Shown piece after piece: positions 14,995 to 24,500 of a stretch of 30,953 nucleotides of DNA. Under the pieces are notes generated by a model. That model did no database searches, was not told the origin of the DNA, and saw only the letters and a list, made by a program, of their open reading frames with translations. Numbering within the stretch: position 1 is the stretch's first letter; each line of letters starts with the position of its first letter. The DNA comes from Candidatus Segatella mututuai (lineage in GTDB: Bacteria; Bacteroidota; Bacteroidia; Bacteroidales; Bacteroidaceae), in contig DJOI01000010.1 in NCBI GenBank assembly GCA_002439605.1, forward strand, positions 63,017 to 93,969. Reading direction: 5' to 3'. The position numbers and the translations under genes are program-made.

Positions 14995-16716
14995 ATGAAA
15001 AAAATCAAAGGAATAATCGCTGGTATGATGTTGATGATGGCTTGCGCCTCAGTCTCTGCTCAGAAAATACAATTCTTGAGTGCCAACCACTGTATTTATC
15101 GTATCAACCAGACTGAAAAATATCTCTTGCTTCCTGTTCAGGAGAATGCAGAGCTCAGCAATGTCAAGGTTATTGCCAATAATAATCAGGTGAAGACCTT
15201 CAACGTGCGCTTGGCCAGCAGCCACATTGATTATTATGTGCCACTCGACTTGGACGAGTTCAAGGGACAGAAAGGTTTGTCGCTCGACATCCATGTGAAT
15301 GGCAGCTATCGCAATGACGGTGAGTTGCAGGATTTCGCTTGCTGGAAAAACATGAAGCCTTCCGAGACCTTCGATATGAAGAATCGCGAGCAGTATCGTC
15401 CTCTGTATCATCATACCCCTGCCTATGGTTGGATGAACGACCCTAATGGCATGTTCTACAAGGATGGTGTGTGGCACCTTTACTTTCAGCACAATCCCTA
15501 TGGGTCGCAGTGGGAAAACATGACTTGGGGACATTCTACCTCTACCAATCTCGTGGATTGGAAGTATGAGGGAGATGCAGTAGAGCCTGATGCGATAGGT
15601 ACGATATTCAGTGGCTCGGCTGTCGTCGACAAGAAAAACACGACAGGTTTTGGAGAAGGAGCCGTGGTGGCTCTCTATACCTCTGCAGGTGAGAACCAGA
15701 CACAAAGCATGGCTTATAGCACAGACAACGGCAAGACCTTCACCAAGTATGAGGGCAACCCCATCATTACCAGCAATGTGCCAGACTTCCGCGACCCGCA
15801 CATGTTCTGGAACGAGGACATCAAGAAGTGGAATATGATACTCGCCGCTGGTCAGCAGATGAACATCTATTCTTCCGACAACCTGAAGGACTGGACTTAC
15901 GAGAGCTCTTTCGGTGCCGAGTATGGCAACCATGACGGCGTGTGGGAATGCCCAGACTTGATGAAGATGAAGGTTCGTGGCACCGATAAGGAGAAGTGGA
16001 TGCTCATCTGCAACATCAACCCTGGCGGTCCTTTCGGAGGTTCTGCCACTCAATATTTCGTTGGCGAGTTCGACGGACATAAGTTTACTTGTGAGAGCAA
16101 GCCCGAGGTTACCAAATGGATGGACTATGGCAAAGATCATTATGCCACGGTTACTTTTGACAATGCGCCTGACGGACGTCATGTAGCCTTGGCTTGGATG
16201 AGCAACTGGCAGTATGCCAGTCTGGTTCCTACCATGCAGTACCGCTCTGCCAACTCGATAGCCCGCGACTTGGGCTTGTTTGAGTACAAAGGAGAGACCT
16301 ATTGCAGCGTGACTCCTTCGCCAGAGATAAATGCCGCGCGCAGCAAGAAGACCTCAAAGGTTGTCTCAGAGGCTTGCGAGGCTGTGGTCAATGTGAAGGG
16401 CGATGCCACCATCACTCTTAGCAACGACAAGGGAGAAAAGGTGGTGATGGCTTATGATGCCAAGGCGGAGACCTTCGAGATGGATCGTACAAAGAGCGGC
16501 AAGACCGACTTCAGCAACGAGTTTGCTGCCGTCACCAAGGCTCCTACCTACGGAAAGATCAGCCAGTTCAGAATCTTTATCGACAAGAGCAGCATCGAGG
16601 TGTTGGATGCTGGTGGCAAGATGGCAATGACCAACCTTGTGTTCCCCACCAAGCCTTACACCAAGCTTACGCTGAAGGGCAAAGGCAAGTATGTGGTTTA
16701 TCGAATAGGAAAATAA
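14995..16716 (+). CDS. GH32 exo-fructosidase (periplasmic inulinase/levanase type)
   Basis: 573 residues. Signal peptide to about residue 22 (ASVSAQ); MMAC upstream is only a poor lipobox, so a periplasmic location is favoured. Residues ~23-120 are an N-terminal sandwich that I recall as DUF4980, commonly fused to Bacteroides GH32. The catalytic triad is fully canonical: WMNDPNG with nucleophile Asp149, FRDP with Asp267, WECP with acid/base Glu318. Other GH32 signs are YFQHNPYG, WGHSTSTNLVDW, FSGSAVVD and a C-terminal sandwich (FRIFIDKSSIEVLDAGG). Such enzymes release fructose from the ends of inulin- or levan-type oligosaccharides. It is first in operon B with the fructose permease and kinase, matching the roles of BT1759/BT1765. 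Length is normal for the family. Confidence 0.93.
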   Translation: MKKIKGIIAGMMLMMACASVSAQKIQFLSANHCIYRINQTEKYLLLPVQENAELSNVKVIANNNQVKTFNVRLASSHIDYYVPLDLDEFKGQKGLSLDIHVNGSYRNDGELQDFACWKNMKPSETFDMKNREQYRPLYHHTPAYGWMNDPNGMFYKDGVWHLYFQHNPYGSQWENMTWGHSTSTNLVDWKYEGDAVEPDAIGTIFSGSAVVDKKNTTGFGEGAVVALYTSAGENQTQSMAYSTDNGKTFTKYEGNPIITSNVPDFRDPHMFWNEDIKKWNMILAAGQQMNIYSSDNLKDWTYESSFGAEYGNHDGVWECPDLMKMKVRGTDKEKWMLICNINPGGPFGGSATQYFVGEFDGHKFTCESKPEVTKWMDYGKDHYATVTFDNAPDGRHVALAWMSNWQYASLVPTMQYRSANSIARDLGLFEYKGETYCSVTPSPEINAARSKKTSKVVSEACEAVVNVKGDATITLSNDKGEKVVMAYDAKAETFEMDRTKSGKTDFSNEFAAVTKAPTYGKISQFRIFIDKSSIEVLDAGGKMAMTNLVFPTKPYTKLTLKGKGKYVVYRIGK

Positions 16717-16743
16717 GTATTGCAAAATAATAACTAAAAAGAT

Positions 16744-17901
16744 ATGAACAAGTCTATGAAATTGACTCTCGTCCCAGTGATGCTCTGCTTCTTCGCCATG
16801 GGATTCGTGGATTTGGTGGGCATTGCCTCCAATTATGTGAAAGAAGACCTCAACCTGAATGATGCCACGGCCAACCTGTTCCCGTCGTTGGTGTTCTTCT
16901 GGTTCTTGATATTCTCTGTTCCCACGGGCATGTTGATGAATAAAATTGGTCGTAAGAAGACCGTGCTGCTCTCGCTCGTAGTGACGGTAATCTCGCTTCT
17001 TCTGCCTCTGTTTGGCGAAACTTTCGGCATCATGCTTGTGTCGTTCTCCCTCTTGGGAATCGGAAATGCCTTGATGCAGACTTCGCTCAATCCGTTGGTT
17101 TCTGCCGTCACATCTGGCAAGAATTTGGCTTCTACTCTTACCTTCGGACAGTTTGTGAAGGCCATCGCTTCCTTTATGGCTCCCTATATTGCCATGTGGG
17201 GTGCTGTGGAAAGTATTCCTGAGTTCGGCCTTGGCTGGCGTGTGCTTTTCCCCATCTATATGATTATCGGTGTGTGCGCAACCCTGTTCTTGGCGGGAAC
17301 TCCCATCGAGGAGGAGAAGATAGAGGGCAAGGCTTCTGGCTTTGTTGACTGCTTGGCGCTCTTGGGCAAGCCCATCGTGCTGCTTTCTTTCATAGGTATT
17401 ATGTGCCACGTAGGTATCGACGTGGGAACCAACACCACGGCTCCCAAGATTCTGATGGAACGCTTGGGGTGGACACTCAACGAGGCAGCATTTGCCACAT
17501 CGCTCTATTTCATCTTCCGTACCATCGGATGTTTCACGGGTACTGCTTTCCTTCGTATGATGAAGCCACGTCTGTTCTTTACCATCAGCGTCGTGATGAT
17601 GGCACTGAGTATGATAGGACTCTTCTTCGGAGAGAGCAAGATGGTGCTCTATGCTGCCATTGCTTTGGTGGGTTACGGCAACTCCAATGTGTTCTCCATC
17701 ATTTTCTCGCAGGCTCTCCTTTCTGTGCCCGAGAAGAAGAACGAGGTAAGCGGCCTGATGATCATGGGGCTGTTCGGCGGTACGGTGTTCCCTCTTGTTA
17801 TGGGAATCGCCAGTGATGCCATTGGGCAGATGGGTGCCGTGTTGGTCATGGCTGTGGGCGTGCTCTACCTGTTCTCTTATATGAATAAGGTGAAGATGTA
17901 A
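16744..17901 (+). CDS. MFS sugar permease (probable fructose importer, BT1758-like)
   Basis: 385 residues, about 12 hydrophobic segments, with no signal peptide needed. The loop after the second to third segment, GMLMNKIGRKKT, is the major-facilitator motif A. The sequence resembles the FucP-like sugar:proton symporters of Bacteroidota. It starts 27 nt after the exo-GH32 stop and is followed 44 nt later by the fructokinase, so fructose released in the periplasm would be imported and then phosphorylated. BT1758 has the same neighbours and role in B. thetaiotaomicron. The specific substrate is inferred from context, not from residues I can point to. Confidence 0.9.
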   Translation: MNKSMKLTLVPVMLCFFAMGFVDLVGIASNYVKEDLNLNDATANLFPSLVFFWFLIFSVPTGMLMNKIGRKKTVLLSLVVTVISLLLPLFGETFGIMLVSFSLLGIGNALMQTSLNPLVSAVTSGKNLASTLTFGQFVKAIASFMAPYIAMWGAVESIPEFGLGWRVLFPIYMIIGVCATLFLAGTPIEEEKIEGKASGFVDCLALLGKPIVLLSFIGIMCHVGIDVGTNTTAPKILMERLGWTLNEAAFATSLYFIFRTIGCFTGTAFLRMMKPRLFFTISVVMMALSMIGLFFGESKMVLYAAIALVGYGNSNVFSIIFSQALLSVPEKKNEVSGLMIMGLFGGTVFPLVMGIASDAIGQMGAVLVMAVGVLYLFSYMNKVKM

Positions 17902-17945
17902 ACTTCGTAAGTTAAAGCGATATTTTATAATACAGTACATAGATT

Positions 17946-18836
17946 ATGAAAATAGAAGATTTGGACAAGAAATATTGTGTAGGCTTGGGCGAGATACTGT
18001 TTGACGTTCTTCCTACGGGTTCCCAGTTGGGTGGTGCCCCTGCCAATTTTGCCTATCATGCAGGGCAGCATGGCTTGCTGTCTGTGGCAGTAAGTGCTGT
18101 AGGCTTCGACTTGTTGGGCGATGAGGCTCTCCGTCTGTTGGACGAGAAGCACCTCAAGTACGTGATGCCCCGGGTGGACTTCCCTACAGGTACGGTACAG
18201 GTGGAACTCGATGCAGAAGGCGTGCCTACCTATGATATCAAGGAAGGCGTAGCTTGGGACAATATTCCCTTTACCGACGAGATAAAGGAAGTGGCAGCCA
18301 ATGCCGGTGCTGTGTGTTGGGGCTCTTTGGCTCAGCGCAGTGAGGTGAGTCGCAACACCATCTATGAGTTTCTTGACCACACACCAGATGACTGTTTGAA
18401 GATTTTCGACATCAACCTGCGCCAGAACTTCTATACCAAGGAGGTACTTTGCGAGAGCTTGAAGCGCTGCAATGTGTTGAAGATTAATGACGAGGAACTT
18501 ATCACCATCGGGCGTCTCTTTGGCTATCCTGGTCTTGACATCGAGAACAAGTGCTGGCTGATTCTTGGTAAATACAATCTTGACATGCTCGTGCTTACCT
18601 GTGGTGTGAATGGTAGTTATGTTTTTGCGCCTGGTTTCAAGTCGTTCCAGGAAACACCCAAGGTGGAAGTGGCGGATACTGTGGGGGCAGGCGATAGTTT
18701 CACGGGTACATTCTGTGCATCTATCTTGAAGGGAAAGAGCATCGCCGAGGCTCACAAGTTGGCGGTAGAGGTGAGTGCTTATGTGTGCACACAGAATGGT
18801 GCCATGCCTGTGCTTCCCGAAAAATATACGGAGTAG
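17946..18836 (+). CDS. Fructokinase, PfkB family (BT1757-like)
   Basis: 296 residues, normal for PfkB/ribokinase-type fructokinases. The N-terminal substrate region has GEILFDVLP and GGAPANFAYHAGQHG (29-43). The C-terminal signature DTVGAGDSFTG begins at Asp244, with the catalytic base Asp250 in GAGD. It transfers phosphate from ATP to fructose in the cytoplasm, feeding glycolysis. It is the last gene of operon B, followed by a hairpin and a clear terminator. Substrate assignment rests on the family and on its neighbours (exo-GH32 and MFS permease). Confidence 0.92.
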   Translation: MKIEDLDKKYCVGLGEILFDVLPTGSQLGGAPANFAYHAGQHGLLSVAVSAVGFDLLGDEALRLLDEKHLKYVMPRVDFPTGTVQVELDAEGVPTYDIKEGVAWDNIPFTDEIKEVAANAGAVCWGSLAQRSEVSRNTIYEFLDHTPDDCLKIFDINLRQNFYTKEVLCESLKRCNVLKINDEELITIGRLFGYPGLDIENKCWLILGKYNLDMLVLTCGVNGSYVFAPGFKSFQETPKVEVADTVGAGDSFTGTFCASILKGKSIAEAHKLAVEVSAYVCTQNGAMPVLPEKYTE

Positions 18837-18890
18837 CGTTTTCCAAACGTATGCGTTTGGTCTTGGATGTTAGTTGATATTTGTGATACA

Positions 18891-18942
18891 GGACTTCGCT
18901 TTACCAGAGCATTGATGGCTCGATGGTGGCGAAGTCCTTTTT
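18891..18942 (+). terminator. Terminator of operon B
   Basis: GGACTTCGC (18891-18899) pairs with GCGAAGTCC (18929-18937), followed by TTTTT. Inner complementary pieces (ACCA/TGGT, AGC/GCT) extend the stem. A smaller hairpin, CCAAACG/CGTTTGG (18843-18849/18854-18860), lies just after the fructokinase stop. Confidence 0.8.
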
Positions 18943-18984
18943 GTGTATTTTTGCTATTAAAAGATATTAATTTTACTTGTCTGA

Positions 18985-19016
18985 TTTGTGGATTATCTTT
19001 TTTGTTGTTAAATTTG
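18985..19016 (+). promoter_or_regulatory. Promoter of the regulator gene (constitutive type)
   Basis: TTTG (18985-18988), 20-nt spacer, TAAATTTG (19009-19016); an exact fit to the Bacteroidota housekeeping consensus. The 30-nt regulon element is absent, so the regulator seems not to use the promoter type of the operons it probably controls. Confidence 0.75.
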
Positions 19017-19047
19017 CATCATACTACTTATGCTATAAAGCCAAAAT

Positions 19048-21225
19048 ATGACAATGAGAATCTGTAAGAAACACATCGTTTTATATTTAGTTCTTTTGCT
19101 GCTCGCCTTGGTTTCCTGCTCGGAGAGGCGCACCGTGATAGGCGTGTCCCAATGTAGTAATGACCTTTGGCGGCAAAAGGTGAACCGCGAAATCAAAATA
19201 GGACAATATCAGTATAAGAATGTAGACGTGGCGTTTGCCTCTGCCGACAACAATGGACATCGACAGGCCCGGCAGATAGACAGCTTGGTGAAAGCCAAGG
19301 TGGACCTTTTGGTGGTGGCTCCAAGTGATGTCAAGACTGTAGCACCTGCGATAGAGCGCGCCTATCGTGCCGGCATTCCCGTCATCCTTTACGACCGGAT
19401 GATAGAGTCTACCCACTATACAGCCTATATAGGAACAGACAATGTGGCAATAGGCAAGGAAGTGGCGGAATACCTTGCGCATAGGTTGCAGGGTAGGGGA
19501 ACGGTTGTGGAGATAACGGGCGAGCGTGGCTCAACGCCTGTAGCCGACCGTCATCGTGGTTTTATGCTGGGAATGAAAGCCTTTCCGCAGATACATGTCG
19601 TGACGTTGCACGGCGACTGGAACTTGGCAGGTGCCAGGACGTTGATGCGCCGGTATATGGATGCAGGAAACCCCGTTGATGCCGTCTTCGGACATAACGA
19701 TGCGGAGGCTTGGGGTGCCCAGCTTGCGGCAAAGGAGAAGAACCGAGAGAAGCAGATGCTCTTTGTGGGCATCGACGGACTGCCTGGCGAAAATCAAGGA
19801 GTCGACCTTGTGGGCAAGGGAGTCATAACGGCATCTTACATTTATCCGACCAAAGGCGAGACCATCGTCCCCTTGGCCATGAACATCCTGCAGGGCAAGC
19901 CCTATAAGCGCATGAACTATTTTCAGTCGGCGCTTGTCACGGCCGCGAATGCCAAGCTGATAGACATGCAGTACAAGGAGATAGAAGGGCAGACGGCCAG
20001 TCTGAACACCATCTATTCGAGCATCAACAACTATATGAAGATGTATAGGTGGCAGAAGATTATCAGCATCTTGGCTGTAGCCGTGGTAGTCTTGCTGCTC
20101 ATTATGATATGCTACCGTTACAATGTGCATCGGGCAAAAGAGAAGCTCAACGAACAACGTAAACAGATGGCAGACGAGAAGATAGCTTTCTTTACCAATG
20201 TAAGCCACCAACTCCGCACACCGCTTACCTTGGTGTCGGGACCTTTGGACCGATTGATGCAGGCTGGCAATTATACCGAAGAGCAGAAGATGTTGCTACG
20301 GGTAGTGTCGCGTAATGTGGGGCAGCTGGAGATGCTCACTGCCGATGTGCTCAACTTCAAGGAACAAGTAGATGCCATGAACCAAGCTCCGGTAGACGAG
20401 GCATCCGACAGGGAACTTTCGCAGCATGTGCTTCGCGACAGTCGCCATCAGATGTTGGTGCAACCAGATGTGGAGGAACTTTCCACGATTCTTGTCGTAG
20501 ACGACAATGAGGACATCCGCAGCTATCTGCGTGTGTTGCTTTCTGGTCAGTACTATGTCTTGGAAGCATCGGATGGTCAGAACGGTCTTCGCTTGGCTAA
20601 GGAAAGTGTCCCCGACCTGATTGTCAGCGATGTGATGATGCCTGTGATGGACGGGCTCACCTTCTGTTCGAAGATAAAGGAGGATGTGGTGACCAGCCAT
20701 ATTCCCGTCATCCTGCTCACTGCCCGCAGCGAAGAGTCGCAGCGTATAGAGGGCTACGAGCATGGTGCCAATGCCTATATCACAAAACCTTTCAGTGCCA
20801 ATCTACTATTGGTGCGCATATCCAACCTGCTGCAGGCTCTCCGGCAAAGAAAGAATGAAGAGGGCAAGCAGATGCTGTCTGCGGAAGAAATACAGGTTGA
20901 TGAACCTGGAGAGCGCATGTTCTTGGAGAGGTTCAAGAAGGCTGCCAAGTCGCATTTAGGAGATACCAACCTTCGCATGGATGACTTGGGTTCGGAACTG
21001 AGTCTTAGCAAGGTGCAGATGTATCGAAAGGTAAAGGCTCTCACAGGCAAGACACCTGCCGAGGTGCTTAGGGAGATGCGTATGCAAAAAGCCTATTTGC
21101 TTCTGAAGCAAACCGACAAGACCATCAGCGAGATAGCTGCCGAGGTGGGGTTTGCCATTCCGGGTTACTTCTCTTCTTGTTTCAAGAAGCAGTTTGGCAT
21201 CAACCCTACGGAGCTGAGAGATTGA
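19048..21225 (+). CDS. Hybrid two-component regulator (HTCS) with sugar-binding sensor, lacking an HATPase domain
   Basis: 725 residues. N-terminal hydrophobic segment 9-23 ends in LVSC (Cys24), a possible lipobox. Residues ~28-315 are a periplasmic binding protein of the ribose/LacI type (IGVSQCSNDLWRQ, VAPSDVKTVAPAIERA, YIGTDNVAIG, FGHNDAEAWGA). A membrane segment covers 339-356. HisKA covers ~375-440 with phospho-acceptor His387 (NVSHQLRTPLTL). The receiver covers ~479-598 with Asp528 (SDVMMP) and Lys580. AraC-type HTH covers ~625-725. Only ~40 residues separate HisKA from the receiver, and no N-box or G-box is seen, so the ATP-binding kinase domain is missing. BT1754, the fructose-binding HTCS of the B. 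thetaiotaomicron levan locus, is the counterpart and as I recall is about 200 residues longer. It probably binds the 30-nt elements of promoters A-D. Confidence 0.9.
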   Translation: MTMRICKKHIVLYLVLLLLALVSCSERRTVIGVSQCSNDLWRQKVNREIKIGQYQYKNVDVAFASADNNGHRQARQIDSLVKAKVDLLVVAPSDVKTVAPAIERAYRAGIPVILYDRMIESTHYTAYIGTDNVAIGKEVAEYLAHRLQGRGTVVEITGERGSTPVADRHRGFMLGMKAFPQIHVVTLHGDWNLAGARTLMRRYMDAGNPVDAVFGHNDAEAWGAQLAAKEKNREKQMLFVGIDGLPGENQGVDLVGKGVITASYIYPTKGETIVPLAMNILQGKPYKRMNYFQSALVTAANAKLIDMQYKEIEGQTASLNTIYSSINNYMKMYRWQKIISILAVAVVVLLLIMICYRYNVHRAKEKLNEQRKQMADEKIAFFTNVSHQLRTPLTLVSGPLDRLMQAGNYTEEQKMLLRVVSRNVGQLEMLTADVLNFKEQVDAMNQAPVDEASDRELSQHVLRDSRHQMLVQPDVEELSTILVVDDNEDIRSYLRVLLSGQYYVLEASDGQNGLRLAKESVPDLIVSDVMMPVMDGLTFCSKIKEDVVTSHIPVILLTARSEESQRIEGYEHGANAYITKPFSANLLLVRISNLLQALRQRKNEEGKQMLSAEEIQVDEPGERMFLERFKKAAKSHLGDTNLRMDDLGSELSLSKVQMYRKVKALTGKTPAEVLREMRMQKAYLLLKQTDKTISEIAAEVGFAIPGYFSSCFKKQFGINPTELRD

Positions 21226-21244
21226 TTGGTGTGTATGGTCGATG

Positions 21245-21310
21245 AAGAAGCCGATACTGTCGGGTGAGTGTGAAAATGCTCTATCTTAACAGCTCGGCTT
21301 CTTTGTTTTT
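21245..21310 (+). terminator. Terminator of the regulator gene
   Basis: AAGAAGCCGA (21245-21254) pairs with TCGGCTTCTT (21294-21303), followed by TGTTTTT. The 39-nt interior has a smaller CTGT/ACAG pairing (21257-21260 with 21289-21292 region). It ends 103 nt before regulon element C. Confidence 0.65.
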
Positions 21311-21412
21311 GCCAACTTTGTGTCCTGCTTTTCAACAACTTGAATTCTTGATGTTCATAACTCTTTGTAAGCTATGAGTCGTATAAATGAACGAAATGCT
21401 ATAAAATCGTTG

Positions 21413-21480
21413 CATGTAACATAATTGCAAAGTGATGAACGATTTTTATTCTGCTATAAAAAGTAGATTCTCTATCTTTG
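21413..21480 (+). promoter_or_regulatory. Regulated promoter C (fructan regulon element)
   Basis: CATGTAACAT (21413-21422), 14 nt, GAACGA (21437-21442), exactly 30 nt, then TATCTTTG (21473-21480), 61 nt before the start codon. An additional ATGAACGA lies upstream at 21387-21394. With the regulator's terminator, this accounts for the 316-nt gap 21226-21541. Confidence 0.82.
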
Positions 21481-21541
21481 CCTCCAAAAAATTGAATAAA
21501 CAACAAAAATAGGAATTACTATTAACAAAACCTTTATTTAC

Positions 21542-24500
21542 ATGGAGAAAATGAAAACTCTCTTGATGAGTATTTGTTTGTTGCTCGTCAGTATGGTATC
21601 ATTCGCCCAGACCGAAGAGGCAAGTGGAAATGTTACCGACAACAATGGAGAACCAGTCATTGGTGCCTCTGTTGCCGTTGTGGGGGGGCAAGGAAATGTG
21701 GGGGCTGTTACCGATATAGATGGTAACTTTACCTTGCAGGTTCAGTCTGGTTCGAAACTATCTATCTCTTTTATGGGCTACAAGACCCAGGTGGTGAAAG
21801 CTGCCAAAGGTCTTCGCATCGTTCTTGCCGAAGATGCCAAGTTGCTCAACGAGGTAGTTGTCACTGGCTATACCACCCAGCGCAAGGCTGACCTGACAGG
21901 TGCCATCTCGGTGGTCAGCGTAGACGAGCTGGCCAAGCAAAACGAAAACAACCCTATCAAGGCACTGCAAGGTCGTGTGCCGGGTATGAATATCTCGGCA
22001 GATGGTTCTCCTTCGGGAAGTGCCACCGTCCGCATCCGTGGTATTGGTACCCTCAACAACAACGATCCTCTTTATATCGTGGATGGTGTGCCTACCAAGG
22101 CAGGTATGCACGAGCTTAACGGAAACGATATCGAAAGCATCCAGGTGCTGAAGGATGCAGCTTCGGCTTCTATCTATGGTAGTCGTGCTGCCAACGGTGT
22201 CATCATCATCACAACCAAAAAAGGCAAGGAGGGCAAGGTGAAGGTAGACTTCGATGGCTCTATTTCAGTCTCTTCTTACGTTCACAAGATGAAGGTGCTC
22301 AATGCCAAGCAGTTTGGTCAGGTGATGTGGCGTGCCTATGTGAACGACGGCATGGATCCTAATACCAACGGATTGGGCTACAGCTACGACTGGGGCTACA
22401 ACGAGCAGGGTAACCCTGTGCTCAATGGCATCAGCATGAAGAAGTATCTTGATGATGCAGGTACGACACCAGCTGCTGATACCGATTGGTTTGACGAGGT
22501 TACCCGCAAGGGCGTTGTACAGCAGTATAATGTTTCGGTAAGCAGAGGCTCCGACAAGGGCAGCAGCTTCTTCTCGTTGGGTTACTACAAGAACCTTGGC
22601 ATCATCAAGCACTCTGACTTCAACCGTCTTTCTGCTCGTATGAATACCGAGTACAAGCTCTTGAAGAACAATTGCCTTACCGTGGGCGAGCACTTCACCG
22701 TGAACCGTACTTCAGAGGTTGCGGCACCAAGTGGCTTCCTGCAGAATGTGCTGCAATTCAACCCGTCTTTGCCTGTCTATACGGAGGATGGCAACTATGC
22801 TGGTCCTGTGGGCGGATACCCCGACCGTTACAACCCTGTGGCAGTCTTGGAGCGCAACAAGGACAACCGTTATACCTACTGGCGCATGTTTGGCGATGCT
22901 TACTTGAATCTCAACCCATTCAAGGGCTTCAACATCCGCACCACCTTCGGCCTTGATTATTCGCAGAAGCAACAGCGTATCTTCACCTATCCTGTGACAG
23001 AAGGCAACGTAGCCAACGATAAGAACGCTGTCGAGGCCAAGCAGGAACATTGGACCAAGTGGATGTGGAATGCCGTGGCTACATATAACAAGGAGATTGG
23101 CCGTCATCGCTTCGACCTCATGGCGGGTATGGAGCTCAATCGACAGGACGACATATACTTCTCTGGTTACAAAGAGGGTTTTGCCGTGCTCAACCCCGAC
23201 TATATGTGGCCTGACGCTGGTACTACCGGCGCACAGGCTTACGGTGGCGGATCTGGTTATTCGCTCGTGTCTTTCTTCGGCAAGGCCAACTACAACTATG
23301 CCGATAAGTACATGGCTTCGTTTACCATACGTCGTGACGGAAGCTCTCGCTTCGGTAAGAACAACCGCTATGCCACATTCCCGTCAGTATCTGCCGGTTG
23401 GCGCATCAACCAGGAGAACTTCCTGAAGAAGGCTTCCTGGATTGACGACTTGAAGATTCGTGCGTCTTGGGGACAGACTGGTAACCAGGAAATCGACAAC
23501 CTTGCTCGTTATACTATCTTTGTAAGCAACTATGGAGTGGGCGAGAATGGCGGTCAGAGCTATGGTACCTCTTATGATATTACAGGCTCTAATGGTGGAA
23601 GCACCTTGCCTTCGGGTTTCAAGCGCAACCAGATAGGCAACGACGATATCAAGTGGGAAACCACCACGCAGACCGACTTGGGTCTCGACTTCGCCTTCTT
23701 CGGCAATACCCTTTACGGCAACTTCGACTGGTACTTCAAGAAGACCAAGGACATCCTCGTCAATATGCCTGGTATCGCTGTCATGGGCGAGGGTAGCTCG
23801 CAGTGGATTAATGCGGGAGAGATGGAGAACCGCGGTTTCGAGTTCAACATAGGCTATCGCAACAAGACCAACTTTGGTTTGAAGTATGACGTGACAGCCA
23901 ACATTTCTTCTTATCGCAACAAAATTACCGCATTGCCAGCAACGGTGGCTGCCAATGGCACCTTCGGTGGCAATGGCGTGAAGAGTGTTATCGGCCATCC
24001 TATGGGCGCACAGGTGGGCTATGTGGCCGACGGTATTTTCAAGAGCCAGGAAGAAATCGACAACCATGCCACGCAGGAAGGTGCAGGCCTTGGTCGTATC
24101 CGCTGGAAGGATCTCGACAAAGACGGAAAGATAACCGAGGCTGACCAGACCTGGATATACGACCCAGTGCCCGATTTCTCTTATGGATTCAATATCTATT
24201 TAGAGTACAAGAACTTCGACTTCACGGCTTTCTTCCAGGGAGTACAGGGTGTGGACATCATCTCCGACCTGAAGAAAGAGACGGATATCTGGGCTGGTCT
24301 AAACATCGGCAACTTGAACAAAGGACGTCGTCTACTCAGTGCGTGGAGCGTTGACAATCCTACCAGCGACATCCCGGCTCTTACCCTGTCGGACAACAAC
24401 AACGAGAAGCGAGTGTCTTCCTATTGGGTGGAGAATGGAAGCTACCTCAAGTTGCGTACTATCCAGTTGGGCTACAACTTCCCTCAGACTATCGCCTCGA

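Noticed and set aside
15049..16182. Minus-strand frame of 377 codons
   Set aside because: Antisense to the exo-GH32 gene, whose catalytic motifs are all in the plus frame; no promoter or recognisable protein features.
16366..17940. Long minus-strand frame (524 codons) across the GH32 end and the MFS gene
   Set aside because: It lies fully antisense to two strongly supported genes. Its translation is His/Glu/Gln-rich low-complexity sequence with no domain, as expected of a mirror frame.
18867..19067. 66-codon plus-strand frame
   Set aside because: It runs through the operon B terminator and the regulator's promoter and overlaps the regulator start.
14841..21442. The 30-nt regulon elements as insertion-sequence ends or attachment sites
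   Set aside because: There is no transposase or integrase in the window, all copies face a gene start, and the fixed spacing to a -7 box fits a promoter operator much better.
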